Counted from the first letter of the stretch, positions 10,267 through 21,894 are shown. The stretch is DNA of 64,000 bases from Zymoseptoria tritici IPO323 (GCF_000219625.1 NC_018216.1:1488001-1552000); one strand, 5' to 3'. A program made the numbers and translations. Notes: generated from the sequence alone by a model not told the origin.

Positions 10267-13200
10267 CTAGCCACCCTTCCTCTCGGCCTCGTTCGCAGGC
10301 AGTGGCTGTCCCAGAGATCCATTGACCGCAAGCGAGCCATTGCTCGGCTTAGCCTTCTTGTGATTCTTCTTCTTGGATACAGCCTGCTGCCATCCGCCCT
10401 GCTGAGGAGGTTGCAAGGTCGCATTTGCTGGCGCCGATGACTTGCCAGTGGTCTTGTCTTTGCCAGACGCCATGGTAAGACTCGATGCACTCGACTTCCG
10501 CTCGTGCTTGACATCCGTTGCTGGCGTGTCGACCTGCTTGGCTGCATTCATCTTGGCAGATTTCGCAATGTGACCATTCGTCTCGGGCAATGCGTTGATC
10601 TTCAGATCAAAACTCCGATTCGGAGAGGGAGTCCTCATCTCGGCAACGGGAGACAGCAGCGGTGGATTGAGCGGGTGCCCATCGTGGAAGTGCCCGTTCA
10701 TCCCATTCATCGGCGGTGTACTGCTTTGCGGGAGGTACAGCTCGGGCCTCGGCTTCGCGGAAGCATCCAATTGGGGTGAAGAGGTCAGTCGCTCCACGCC
10801 ATTCTCGTGCTCGTACACAGGCCTTTCGAAGTCATTCCGCATAGGCAAAGACCGCACCCGCGAGAGATCTTCGTGGTAGATTGGCATCGGCATCTCATTC
10901 AGAAGCTGAATCCCAGGACCAGGAAAACCGTTCGGTCTTTCCGTTTGTTTTGACTTTGTTCCTGAGGTCGAGCCATTGACGATCAAAGGCCCGCCCAGAT
11001 CCATCTCTGGAGGGGGAGCCATGACCACTGGAGCAGCGTAATCGCACATGGTCGGACTTTGCAGCATATGGCCAGACTGTCCGGACGCATCGCTGGCTGC
11101 AGAGAAGTTGCGCATGTCCCCAAGTGGTGAAGGCGAACGAGAGCTGTGTCGTCCGTTCAAAACCGGCGGCATGAGATCAGGTGTCACTCGACGCTGTCGC
11201 AACGGCGGGTCTCTCAGTGTCATGGGCGGAGGCTGCGTCTGGAATGTTCTTGCATGTTGCTGTGGTGTGAGCTGCGGAGAGACATAATAGCCGACGTACT
11301 CCTTCGGCATGGCATTGTCTAGGAGGTGGTCCGCTTGAATTCCAAGGCCTTGTGGCAAATGGAGCAGTGGATGCCCTGGATACGCCTGACCGCGCGGATC
11401 CTGTAGATGTCCAGGAAGTGCTCCTGACACATCGTACCCGGGATGAGCGAGTTGCTGATAAGTCAGAGGATGTGGTAACGAACGCCCAGGCTGGGACTGA
11501 GATCGACCGGCATTGGAAGAACCATCTGTCACGGAAGCGCGGTGCGCTTGTCTTCGCATTGCAGGTACTGCTGATGTCAACGACGGCGATGATGGGTTCG
11601 TGTTGCTTCCATCTCTCGAGCGAGTCTGCTGCGGTGTGTTGGGCGGCATTTGCGCATATCGTGCGGGATAGTGATACAAATAGCCAGGGAGCAGAGGTAG
11701 CGGTGCAGTCTGCGGTGCCACATCGACAAACCTTGGACTAGCGAGACCGTTGGCGTAGGATCTGGCGCGAGGTGATCCAGCTAGATCGCCGGGCCGGGCG
11801 TGAGCAGCAGCCTGCTGATGCATCAATTGAGTCCGGAGGAGATCCTGCTGAGCCTGGAGATATTGGTATTGCTGGTATAACGCCTCATGTAGGTTGCCTT
11901 TGACCTGGAAATAGTCTGCCAGATTGGTGCCCATAGGCGGACTGAAGGGAGCTGATCGCTGATTCGCAAAAGAGGAACCGCTCGAGGCTCTGCGGTTCCC
12001 AGCCCGCTGCGCAGATTGGTTTCGATTGTTGTTCTTGTTCCTGTTTCTGCCAGAACCTGGCTCGCCGGCAGGTCGTCCTGATTGCGATGCACTCCTCGTC
12101 AAAGTCGGCTTCGGCCTGGGCACCGGCCGTTGAAAGATGTGCTTCTCCTCCGGTGGAAACTCAAACTGTTCGCAGCACTTCTCCAGCTGAAGGTTATCCG
12201 CGAGCAGATCACAAGCACGACGAATCTCTCCGTGAATTCCATGCCATGCATAATCGTCCGCGGTATTGCCCAAGTTCCGTTCCACTGTGAACGGCTCCTC
12301 CACGCAAAGTCGTTGCCGTGCCTCCTTGTCGAGATAATTGCTTGGCTGCCATCCCTTTTCCTTTCTCGACAGACTCTTGCCCTCCTTGATTGATACCACG
12401 TATTGAGAGTACTCAAAATCGTATCCGTAATGTCGGAAAAACTGGTACAGCAACTCCCCCAGCGATTCCTTATTTGAATCTCCATATCCCTTCAAAGCAC
12501 CGCTCTTCTTCAATTCCTCAATGTCGTCCGCGAAAGGTGAGACTTTGCCAGTCTCGGAAGGTAATCGGCATCCGGGTATCTTCTGTAAAGATGGCAGGAT
12601 CGGTGGACTTCGTCTTTGCAGAAAGTTGATGATCATACATATCCAGGTGTAGGAGCTGATCGTGCCGCCATATGCTGGAAGGAAGTGTCAATATCATGGC
12701 CATGCGGTTCCAAGACACCCGACTCACCAGCATCGTTCAATATTCGCCGCTTTGTCCAGTACTTGATGATTTTCGCCAACGGTCGTATTCGGTCGTCCAA
12801 CTCGACGTATGTCTTGATCATGCGTGTGTTCTGCAGTGCCTGAACATTGTTCACGTTCAGGTCAGCCGCTAGCTGAAGCTCCGGATCCCAACATTTGACG
12901 ATTGGAACCTTTGCGGCTGCCCGGCAGACCACTTTCTCCATGCCATCTAAGAAATTGTCAGCCACTCGCACTCCTGACGAGGTATCCCCCATAAACTAGT
13001 AACGTACTTTTCGCAAGAAGCGAAGCCAGGGTATGCATCGATATTAACTGCGGTAGCGGTGCGATGATGCAAATATCAACATCCGAGTCCGTCGAGCTGA
13101 GCAAGTTGCCAGAAGAACCAAACACTTTGACGCGGATGTCATTGCCCGGCCACTCCTCGTTCAGTAACCTTTCCAGCTTCACAAGCAACTTTGCCCTGTT

Positions 13201-13614
13201 CTCTTCGCTCTCCTCAGATGGCAATAACCGATCGTACAGCTCCCGCATGTCGCCACTCAGTTTCTCCTGCTCGTCCGGTTCCAACGTTTTCTTCGGCTCC
13301 TTCTTCGGCGGTCCGAGTTCCTCATGACCTCCGTCAACATATGGTATTCGCCTCTTCCGGATCTCATCTCCCGTCTCGTACTTGCATAGCGTGGGTGCAT
13401 TTCGATTGCTGAGCGCACCGACCGCCTCGGACACCACCGAGTGCGGCGAGTGATTCCGTGCGCTCTGGCGTGGCGAAGGTGATCTTGAGGTGAAGATGCG
13501 GTCTCGTGGCTTCTGGTGGGGTGTTGATGGCACGGAATTGGACTGTTGCGATTGCAGACCGGGTCGAGGAAGTGTATGTCGATCGTATCGTTGGCCGTTC
13601 GGTAGGCCCGCCAT
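10267..13614 (-). CDS. Cid1/CutA-like terminal RNA nucleotidyltransferase (poly(A)/poly(U) polymerase family)
   Basis: Adds nucleotides to RNA 3' ends in mRNA turnover; relatives are S. pombe Cid1/Cid13 and Aspergillus CutA. Three exons on the minus strand: 13614..13008, 12946..12728, 12674..10267, with introns of 61 and 53 nt (gtacgt and gtgagt donors, ttag and ccag acceptors); 1077 residues. The pol-beta-type nucleotidyltransferase motif VFGSSGNLLSSTDSDVDICI carries the Gly-Ser and Asp triad. Joining exons 1 and 2 gives LAKNGMEKVVCRAAAKVPIV, and exons 2 and 3 give NDAAYGGTISSYTWICMIIN, both typical of the family. The PAP-associated helical domain follows (SLGELLYQFFRHYGYDFEY). The last ~550 residues are disordered and Pro/Ser/Gln-rich, ending in a Lys-rich segment (AVSKKKNHKKAKP) that could bind RNA. 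Confidence 0.9.
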
Positions 13615-14788
13615 ATTGCGTGTAGTCGGGACAATGTCACGAGGACAGTACCAGATCAGTAGTGAATGTGGCCAAGCTTCCCATTTGGAAAGGACCGCAG
13701 CGGACAATGAAGTTGCGGTGGAGCAATCGGGTTGCAGCCCGTGGCGGCAAGTTCGTTGTGCGCGTCGGAGTGCAGCGCGGGATGAGCGGATCGCAGTCGT
13801 GGGCGATGGGGAAGGAGGACGCCTTTGATCGTAGAGGTCGGGTGGGATGTCGTCGTGAATCTGTGGGAGGTAAAGGGTCGTTCTCGTAGATGGTAGATGC
13901 AGGCCGGAAATTCGAGACCTTGAGGACCGCTACTGCTTCCTTCTTTGAACAGGGGCGCTTGACTCTTGGGCTTTCCCACACGCGCGCGCTGACTGAACAG
14001 GAACAACGACGCCACACGAGCACCACCGCAGGAAAAAGAAACACTCTCGGGACGGTTCTGTCACCAGGCGCTGTTGCTTATGGCTGAACCACGTCCTGCT
14101 CTCCGTAATCACGAGCCTGAACCTGGATGGACAATATGCACGCTCGCTCAAATGCTTGGTACGGGGTTTTCGCGTGGACGGCTAAGTACCGATTTTGACG
14201 TCGTTTCCGTCGGAGAGGGCCACTTTTGTTAGGTTAGTTCTAGTGCAGGGCTAAGCTAGAAGCACAGGCGCGTGAGACGGAAGCGAAGGATGGTGCTGTG
14301 CTGGACGGTACGCCGTATAGTACAACGACAGAAATAGACAAGAACCTCAGCTATTCCGCGATCTCTACTCCACGATATCGACGATATCGGAGAGCTTCTG
14401 TCCATCGCATCGATCTGCTCGTCTCATCGACTTTAGCCGGAGGTTGGCAATGGCCTCCAAACGTGGGCGTCAGGGTGTGAAGGCTTTCTCCGTGTCTCAT
14501 CTTCTTGCGTCTACCTCCTCAACTCGAGACCGCCAGACTCGCTGAGGCTGACATGCACAATATCACTGCGTGCAACACATAGCCACAGTTGGCTGACCGG
14601 ACGGCCGTCACACCTCATCGTGCTCATCTCTCTACAGCCCCGGCATTGATGACACACGGCACAGGTACACATGCACGCATCGAAGCGGTCAAGATATCAG
14701 GCTCAGCAGAATCCTGCCTTCGTTTCTTTGTTGCACAATCAAGCTGAGTCTGTTGGCTGCAGACTGGCTACGCTTTGTCCACCCAACC
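13615..14788. other. Intergenic, no gene recognised
   Basis: Upstream of the nucleotidyltransferase gene and downstream of the isochorismatase-like gene. Probably a promoter region near 13620-14000. No coding frame with family motifs was found. A short near-palindrome around gatatcgacgatatc lies at about 14372-14387. Confidence 0.5.
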
Positions 14789-15512
14789 TCAAAACTTGCA
14801 AAGCGCTTGCAGGTTCTCCTTCGTCTTGCCGCTGTTCTCCTTGACTATACCCGCGATCGCCTTGAACTCCGCCAGACCAGCGTCTCCCATGCACTCATAC
14901 AGGAAACTCTCAGAACTGGTGACGACCGCTCCTTCCGCCCGCAAGCGAGCAAGTGCGATGGGAATCTCCTCCCGATTACAGCTCGACACTCCGTCCGCGA
15001 GAACGTACACCTTATGTCCTTCCCGGAGCAGATCCAGCGTCGTCTGCGTGACGCAAATGTGTGATTCAATGCCCACGATCACTACCTCTCTCTTCTCAGG
15101 TCCAAGCTCTTTGAATGCCTTTTGCACTTCTGGGATCCACATGCTGAAAGCACTCTTGTCCGCGTGCGCCTTCGTCTTCACACCACCTTCTGCGTCCAGG
15201 CCTAGTTCGGGACATGTCTCGCCTAGCTTGCCTCGCAATTGCGTCGTTGCAAAGACTGGGATGTCGAGCACTTGGCTGGCTTTCAGGAGCTTCTGCGTCG
15301 TGGCGACGACCTTTGGGAATTCATAGATCGCACTCCTAAACTTCTCCTGCAAATCGCAGATACTGGTGACGTCTCGTCAGCCCGGGGATCGTGGTGTAGG
15401 GTCGCTTGAACCATACAAAAGCGTAGGTCGCACTATACGTTGCACATCAGCTTAGGACCATGCCGTGGTCAGAGCCATGAGTATTACCCAGCCGTCTCGC
15501 GGGTGCCGCCAT
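14789..15512 (-). CDS. Isochorismatase-fold cysteine hydrolase, ISOC1/2-like
   Basis: Three exons on the minus strand: 15512..15488, 15432..15417 (a 16-nt micro-exon) and 15362..14789, with introns of 55 and 54 nt; 204 residues. The join gives MAAPARRLVRPTLFICDLQE, matching the usual start of this family, in which Asp of CDLQEKF is the first catalytic residue. The catalytic Cys lies in GIESHICVTQTTLDL (about residue 130). The central part QVLDIPVFATTQLRGKLGET is also typical. The substrate is unknown for eukaryotic members. The two short 5' exons rest on frame, splice consensus and family similarity and are somewhat less certain than the body. It is not closely similar to the second isochorismatase-type gene at 20.9 kb. 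Confidence 0.85.
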
Positions 15513-15855
15513 ATTTTACCTCAGATCTGAAATTCTCCCTGTATCTGTGAGGCTGTCTGAATGTCCTTCTGACAATAGCGAGTGTGCAGGCGTGTTGACA
15601 GAGTCGTAGCTCCGGACGTAAGCAAGTGGCCTCGGCTCCGACACGTTCGTATTCGGATACGAGTGACGCAGAGCCGCAGGGCCGACGGGATGCTCCTAGC
15701 CACGTTGTTTAATGAGCCTTTACCACACCTTTGCACCTGCCACAACACAGCAAATTCGTCAGCGTGCTCGTTTCCGAATCCTGTGGTCCTTCTTCATGAG
15801 ACGGGTCGTCAATGCCCGAATCCACATCATGATCGACTGAAGAGTCCCCGAAGAC

Positions 15856-16873
15856 TCATCCCGTCCGAAAAGGCAGCGTTCTATGCAACCTCATACTGAT
15901 CTCCACAAAATCAGGCTCGTTCTCCGGCGTAATGAAACCATGTCGGATCAAAAAGTCCACCATGACGGCCGCCGAGTCCGGCTTGAAGGCCTCCGCCAAC
16001 AGCGCAGTCTGCACTTCTTCCACAGACATGCAGTGGAAAGCTTCGACTTCATCGTCGTGAGGTCTCGGAACAATATCGGCCGGCAACTCCAGGTCGTACA
16101 CATACATGTAGTTCGGCTCGACCAGTCCTTGCTCACCGGCGAAGCCTTTACCGGTAAGTCCCATATGGGAGACCACTCCACGCGAACGAGCACATCGACA
16201 GACGAGCTCCTCCGGCAGTGATGCTTCTTCATTAGCTTCCTCCACTACGGTCTGAAGTGGTGATGCTCCTGCTTTAACTCCGCCCGCTACCGTGGAATCT
16301 AGCAGATTCGGATAGGTGAACAGATGCGGCGACCGTCGAGGTACCCATATCTTCATCTCATCACTCCGGGACGTCGTATACGCAATGAGATGGGCTCCAC
16401 TTCTCGTCACGCCGAACAGGTTGGCGGCAAAACGCTCTATACATACGGGTCGATCGTATTGAGCGCTCAAGATTGTGACATGTTCGCTGTGGCGTCCGCT
16501 CAGCACACGGAATAGGTTTCGATCGATGCAAGTGTCAACGAGCTCTTGGAAAGCGGCGGTGATGGTTCGGGCAAAGTCGCTTCGGTTTGAGACGTCTAGG
16601 ATGGTTACGCGTCTTGGGTGTTCATGTTCAACGGAGAACTGGTCGGTCCAGGGCATTTTGGACACTATCTCGGGAATAATGTAGCCGTGCGGCCGATCAT
16701 CACTGGGAAGGTACAGTTGATAGTACTCCTCGACTGCGGCAGCGCTGAATGGAAAGCTGGAGATTGTGATGTCAGGAAAGCGCTCAGTTCGGGCAAAGAG
16801 CCTCCGCTACAACGTACTCATCGCATAGGCTCACGACCGAGAGATATGTTGTCTGCCCTGAAGCGTCCACCAT
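15856..16873 (-). CDS. Nudix hydrolase with DUF4743-type N-terminal domain
   Basis: Exons 16873..16818 and 16756..15856 (minus strand), intron 61 nt with gtacgt donor and ccag acceptor; 318 residues. The join produces VVSLCDDFPF, then VEEYYQLYLPSDDRPHGYII and SKMPW, the N-terminal DUF4743 pattern. The Nudix box region is AGGVKAGASPLQTVVEEANE followed by EASLPEE. Relative to the canonical REUxEExGU the first Arg is replaced by Glu, a deviation worth noting. Relatives are often labelled thiamine pyrophosphokinase-related and include enzymes removing the terminal phosphate of damaged thiamine diphosphates; the substrate here is not known. It follows the ISOC-like gene on the same strand, 343 bp apart. 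Confidence 0.88.
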
Positions 16874-17032
16874 GTTTTTGCCAAGTCTACCAAGGAAAGA
16901 CTTCGTTGCTGACATGACGACCTTGCTTGGTATTCCGGCTTCAGCGTATTTCTGCGATGATGCGTATGTTAGAACGAGTGGTGGTGCTTTCCAAAACGTG
17001 AATGAGGTTCAACAAGTGATCTCGTGAACTGC

Positions 17033-17087
17033 GCGTCAAATTAGCGTCAAATTAGCGTCAAATTAGCGTCAAATTAGCGTCAAATTT
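17033..17087. repeat. Five tandem copies of an 11-bp unit upstream of the dihydrofolate reductase gene
   Basis: The unit gcgtcaaatta occurs five times head to tail, the last ending in ttt. It ends about 80 bp before the DHFR start codon and is about 160 bp from the Nudix start on the other side. Each unit carries TGACGC on the minus strand, a half-site like that of bZIP/CREB-type factors. Whether it is regulatory or just a microsatellite cannot be told from sequence. Confidence 0.85.
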
Positions 17088-17169
17088 CTGCGCCTGCCAT
17101 TGCCAAATATCATCAGACACCAAACTTGAAACTCATCGCCGTACTCAAAACCGGACACCATCTCTATCA

Positions 17170-17862
17170 ATGGCCACGGACATGTCATCACTCACCCAAC
17201 TCCCGCTGACACTCATCGTCGCCGCCACAGCCAAAAGCGGCATCGGCAAGAATGGCGGACTTCCCTGGCCGATGCTGAAGAAAGACATGGCATACTTCGC
17301 AAGGGTCACAAAGCGAGTACACACAACGAAGAATACGGACTCCGCCCAGTTTGAAACTTTGAACGAGAGCAATCAATCAGGCGCAAGTCGAAACGTGGTC
17401 ATCATGGGCCGCAAGACCTGGGACAGCATTCCGCCCAAGTTCCGACCATTGAAGGAACGAACACACATTGTCATCAGCTCTCAGGACCGATCACAGCTTC
17501 AATCAGGATCTCAGTCTATTCCAGACGATGTGGTCGTGGCTACTGATATTCTGTCTGGTCTGCAGTCGCTGGAAAGCCTCGTCAAAGACGGCAAAGTGCT
17601 GCCTGTTAGCCGAGCCTTTATCATAGGCGGCGCAAGCATCTACAAAGCTGCATTGGAGCTCCCGCAAACAAATCGCATACTTCTTACCAGGATATCCAAG
17701 GAATACGACTGCGACACGTTCTTTCCGGAGTCATACGGAACTCCCGAGTGGCGTCAAGCATTGCATCGCGAGCTTCAGGAGTATGTTGGCGAAGACATTG
17801 AAGAAGGCGACGTGGCAGATGGGGATGTTTCCCTCAAGTTCGAACTGTACGAGCGGTCGTGA
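17170..17862 (+). CDS. DFR1: Dihydrofolate reductase
   Basis: Reduces dihydrofolate to tetrahydrofolate with NADPH, feeding thymidylate, purine and methionine synthesis; target of antifolates. Single exon, 230 residues, a normal fungal length. Motifs: LIVAATAKSGIGKNGGLPWP with the Met20-loop equivalent; an acidic active-site residue in KKDMAYF; NVVIMGRKTWDSIP, the cofactor-binding and conserved Trp/Ser block; and AFIIGGASIYKAALELP plus RILLTRI in the C-terminal half. The start at 17170 is preceded within 150 bp by the 11-bp repeat array. No paralogue is in the window. Confidence 0.96.
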   Translation: MATDMSSLTQLPLTLIVAATAKSGIGKNGGLPWPMLKKDMAYFARVTKRVHTTKNTDSAQFETLNESNQSGASRNVVIMGRKTWDSIPPKFRPLKERTHIVISSQDRSQLQSGSQSIPDDVVVATDILSGLQSLESLVKDGKVLPVSRAFIIGGASIYKAALELPQTNRILLTRISKEYDCDTFFPESYGTPEWRQALHRELQEYVGEDIEEGDVADGDVSLKFELYERS

Positions 17863-18477
17863 GCCTGAGGATGTCCTTCTATAGAACGCGGTCCTCTCTT
17901 GGCGGCATGTGAGGGCCACTGGGCTGGCCGATCTTCGCTCAAGGATCCCCGCGTCATATCTCACCCCGCGAAAAACGCCACCTTTTGCACATGCCATTGT
18001 CGGAGCTCGGCTAGAGATCCATTTACGCACGAAACGAAGACAATAAAATGCAAGATCATTGTTGTTCAAAAGCGCTCATATGGAGTCAGCCGAGCTCGTG
18101 CCTCGGAGCCGTCTCCAGAAATCTCTCGGGTCAGACATCGCCGTTCTCGCAGACTCCGATCTCGCCCGTGCAGACCCGAGGTCCAGCTCCGTTCGCCCAA
18201 GAAGCTCTCCGCGTGGACGGACGCGCCCAGATCTAGCTCGGGAGCTGGCACGCTACGTAATAAGTCTAAAGCACTTCCTCGGCCGTTCGAATGCGCTCGT
18301 GCAACAATTTTGAGCTCAGAGTCACTTTCTTCCTGTATCCTACATTGTTGCAACTGACTGACACGGTGCTACAACGGTGCAGAAGCCAGATCGCGTGTGT
18401 GAGATCCTCCTCGACCTCGAAGGCTCACAACATACAATCCGAACTGCCCAGCTGTTTCGAGCATTGTCAGAGCAAAG
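17863..18477. other. Intergenic, promoter region of the succinate/fumarate carrier
   Basis: Holds the 3' end of the DHFR transcript and the promoter of the carrier gene. No conserved coding frame seen. Confidence 0.5.
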
Positions 18478-19496
18478 ATGTCGGCAAAGTCCACAGCGGG
18501 CCCAGGTGGCAGGAAGCCTGCATCTGCGGCGACCAATCTCATTGGTAAGTCAATGAACAGCAATATGATCCTCGAGCAATTGTCTGACTTTCGACAGCCG
18601 GTGGAGGAGCTGGAATGATGGAGGCACTCGCGTGTCATCCTCTCGACACCATCAAAGTCCGTATGCAGCTTTCGCGGCGAAAGGCAGGCATCAAGCGCCG
18701 TGGATTCATCAAGACCGGTATGGAGATCGCGAAGAAGGAGACACCGCTGGGTCTGTACAAAGGTCTTGGAGCTGTGTTGACCGGAATCGTCCCGAAGATG
18801 GCGATTCGCTTCACCAGCTATGAGTGGTACAAGCAAATGCTGGCAGACGAGAACGGCAAGGTCAAGGGATCGGGAAACTTCTTGGCTGGTCTCGCAGCAG
18901 GTGTCACAGAAGCCGTGGCGGTGGTATGTCCCATGGAAGTGGTCAAGATCAGACTGCAAGCCCAGCACCACAGCATGGCGGATCCTCTCGACCTTCCCAA
19001 ATACCGCAACGCCGCACACGCCTGTTACACTGTCATCAAGGAGGAAGGATTCGGTGCGCTCTACCGTGGTGTCTCTCTCACCGCCCTCCGCCAGGGCACC
19101 AACCAAGCCGCCAACTTCACCGCCTACACCGAGATAAAACAGATCGTTCAAGAGCGCGCTGTCGACCCGCAAGCTCCTTTACCTGCCTACACCACCGCTG
19201 CGATCGGCCTGATCAGTGGAGCCGTCGGTCCGTTCTGCAATGCACCCATCGATACCATCAAGACTCGTCTACAAAAGACTCCAGCTGAGCCCGGCCAGAC
19301 CGCCTTGGGACGCATCACTGCGATCGCAAACCACATGTTCAAGCAAGAAGGTGCCCGTGCTTTCTGGATGGGTATCACGCCTCGTGTCGCACGTGTGGCT
19401 CCCGGTCAAGCCGTGACATTCGCTGTGTACGAATACCTGAAGGACATTCTGGAGAAGGGTCGCGAGATGATTCCCGCAGACAAGTACGAGGAGTAG
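18478..19496 (+). CDS. SFC1: Mitochondrial succinate/fumarate carrier, Sfc1/Acr1 type
   Basis: Inner-membrane antiporter bringing cytosolic succinate into mitochondria in exchange for fumarate, needed for growth on acetate or ethanol and gluconeogenesis. Exons 18478..18544 and 18598..19496, intron 53 nt (gtaagt donor, gacag acceptor); 321 residues. The join gives AATNLIAGGGAGMMEALACH. Three carrier signatures are present: HPLDTIKVR, PMEVVKIR and APIDTIKTR, each followed by a second helix, as in the three-fold mitochondrial carrier repeat. TALRQGTNQAANFTAYTEIK matches the Sfc1 subtype rather than citrate or other carriers. The short N-terminus is Ser/Ala/Pro-rich without cleavable presequence, usual for the family. 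Confidence 0.93.
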
Positions 19497-20078
19497 AAAG
19501 GCGAAAGAGCAGAGTTGGAATGCGGGCGTTTTTGCATGATAATCGGTGAAGACGAAAAGAGCTGGTCTATGCGCAAGCGAGTCATGGCGAGGTATGTACC
19601 CATAGCGGGAAAGCGTGGACATTTCAAGAGCTGTAAATATCTCTTTCGTAGGAGCTGAGATATCCAATATTCCTATCTGGTCGGGCGAAGCTTCACTTGG
19701 CCGTCGATCACTCCAGAAACGAGCTATCCTTTCATTGCTGGGCTCCCGCAGGTAAGGAAGGTACAGCGCGGACGACGCCTGCCATCGGAATCGTATGTGG
19801 TGGCAGATTGAAGTCCCCAGCAGTTCCCGACCTGCCTGTCAATGTTTTTCTACCGGGATCATGAGCGGCCAAGATTCCGCAGCTTGCCTTTAGGCAACCA
19901 CGGTAGCAGCTCAGGGATTCACCGCAGCAGCACAAAGATGTCGGCCACTTCGCATCTCCTACCGCAACGTCCAATACTCACTTAGCAACCTCATCTCCAA
20001 GAGCCGTGTTTGCGCATCTATTCAAGTGCGCACGATTTCGTCGCCTGTCATACTCCAAATATCCACCAATTCAACATC
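19497..20078. other. Intergenic, no gene recognised
   Basis: Between the carrier gene and the small unknown gene, both on the plus strand. Nothing beyond expected UTR and promoter sequence was recognised. Confidence 0.5.
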
Positions 20079-20495
20079 ATGACTTACAATGTCTACACCC
20101 TGGAGCGCATCGGAGGCGGTAGCCGAAACCACGTCGCAATCTTCGTCGAGACTGGCCCAGACAAGGGCGGCCGACTGTTCCACGTCACCGGTAATATCCT
20201 GAGCGGGATGTTCTATGAGACGAGAGAGTGTGGAAACCCTACGGAAGAAGTACCATATATCCCCGATTCCATGAAAATGATCGGCACGGTTGACCGGGAG
20301 AGCATGCCTCACTTCGAAGCCGCCTGTGAGGCTGTGGAAGTCCCGGGCCCTCAGCTGAACCTCCGTGGGAAGCAAATCGACATCTCGAAGCCGGTTCGTC
20401 GCTGCAGTGAGTGGGTTCACGAGGTGAAGGAGAAACTCATTGCGGACGAGATCGTGAAGCCTCGAAGAATGGGTACGGGTGATGGAGCTTCCTAG
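20079..20495 (+). CDS. Small conserved fungal protein of unknown function
   Basis: Single exon, 138 residues from MTYNVYTLERIGG; a frame start 69 nt upstream adds an unconserved leader. It has the look of a fungal family of ~130-residue proteins with the order R-NHVAIFVETG, GRLFHVTGNILSGMFYE, MIGTV, then RRCSEWVHEVKEKL near the end. The HVTG and RCxEW blocks suggest a small enzyme-like fold, but no function is established and none is assigned. No signal peptide or membrane segment. Codon usage is normal for neighbouring genes. Confidence 0.75.
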   Translation: MTYNVYTLERIGGGSRNHVAIFVETGPDKGGRLFHVTGNILSGMFYETRECGNPTEEVPYIPDSMKMIGTVDRESMPHFEAACEAVEVPGPQLNLRGKQIDISKPVRRCSEWVHEVKEKLIADEIVKPRRMGTGDGAS

Positions 20496-20926
20496 GAGCC
20501 GACACATCGGTGTTTGCCAGGTAATTCGATTTGTCGGTTTCTAACATGGATACACGATGGTCTCTCCGACTTCGACCACGGTGCTGGAGGCGTGAGGGCG
20601 GCTAAGGATGTGCGTAGGTGTGGGGACCTCCCTGACATAGGCGAGCGCTGAGCTACACATATGATGGGATGCATGGCTTGATACCAGATCGGATCTGGGT
20701 GATGGTGATGGTGTTGAAGAAGTACCTTACTGTCCACGCTCTCCTTCCACGAGATTGCTGCCAAGTTATGATGGGTTAATACATCAGCCCTAACCAGAAT
20801 CGATCTAGCCTTGGCTCGAAGTAGAAATACCCGTATCGACCAACTCCACTGCTATCTATCTCAGGTCTACAGATGGTCCGTATCATCTTCCATTCGACTG
20901 CAACTGCAACCTTTTGCTTCGAAAAG
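20496..20926. other. Intergenic, no gene recognised
   Basis: Promoter-sized gap between two plus-strand genes. No additional coding signal. Confidence 0.45.
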
Positions 20927-21894
20927 ATGACAGACCCCAGTCGAGAGCGGAATGCCATCATCGGCGACAGTGACAATGTCTGGAAGTACTCCTCATCGAG
21001 CGGCTTCGACCTTACCCATTCTGAGACTCCTTCCCCTTCCCACCTCACAATCAAAACGACGACAACACCAATCATTATCGACCCGGCCAAGACCGCCCTC
21101 GTGATCATAGACGTAAGTCACTGTTCCTTCACCACCTAAATATGCGAACCCTAACTTGCTCCCAAAAGATGCAAAACTTCTTCCTCTCGCCCCTCCTAGG
21201 CAGAACGGAAGGACCAGGCCACCGCGCTTCTGCCCAACTCCTCGAACACAGCATTCCCGCCTGCCGCTCCGCCGGCATCCGTACGATCTGGCTCAATTGG
21301 GGGTTGACCGACGCAGATCTGTCCTCCATGCCGGGAGGCGTCCGGCGTGCATTCGGCTTCACCGACTCCAACGGCAATGCACTAGACAGACAAGGCCGTC
21401 CCATCCCGCCAGAACGGAGAGCATTCAAAGGCATGGGAAGTGATATGGGGAGTGTGACGGACCCGCGAACGGGAGAGGAGGTCAAAGTTGGTAGGATGTT
21501 GATGCGAGATCAGTGGAATATGGCACTGTACCCACCTCTTGCAGCAGCGTACGAAGAGGGTAGGCAACTGCCTGACAAGCCAGATGTGTGGATTGACAAA
21601 AACCGCATGTCGGGTATGTGGGGTCCGGAGACGGACTGCGAGGCCTTTCTGCGCAAGGAAGGCATCACGACATTGGTTCTAGCAGGTGTGAATACGGATC
21701 AATGCGTGCATGGGACGTTGTTGGATGCGTACAACAAGGGTTTTGATTGTGTGTTGTTGAGTGACGGGTGCGGTACGACGAGTCCTGATGCGGCGAGAGA
21801 AGGGGTGGAGTTCAATTGTGCGAATGTGACCGGTTTCATGACGACGTGTGAGGATTTCGCCAAGGGCGTGGCGGGAAGAGGGAGCGGGACGTGA
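20927..21894 (+). CDS. Isochorismatase-fold amidohydrolase, RutB/nicotinamidase-like
   Basis: Cysteine hydrolase acting on C-N bonds of small amides; exact substrate unknown. Exons 20927..21112 and 21169..21894, intron 56 nt (gtaagt donor, ctaac branch, aaag acceptor); 303 residues. The join gives TALVIIDMQNFF with the first catalytic Asp; the catalytic Cys is in GVNTDQCVHGTLLDAYNKGF, followed by VLLSDGCGTTSPDAA, typical of the family. DVWIDKNRMSGMWGP holds the Lys/Arg region near the second catalytic position. Residues 1-45 are Ser/Thr-rich without similarity; an upstream Met at 20873 would lengthen the protein by 18 residues. It differs clearly from the ISOC1/2-like gene 5.4 kb away, so the two are separate subfamilies and not a recent duplication. 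Confidence 0.9.

Noticed and set aside
14789..21894. The two isochorismatase-type genes as members of one metabolic cluster
   Set aside because: They belong to different subfamilies, are on opposite strands and are separated by DHFR, a mitochondrial carrier and a Nudix gene, so there is no sign of a shared pathway.
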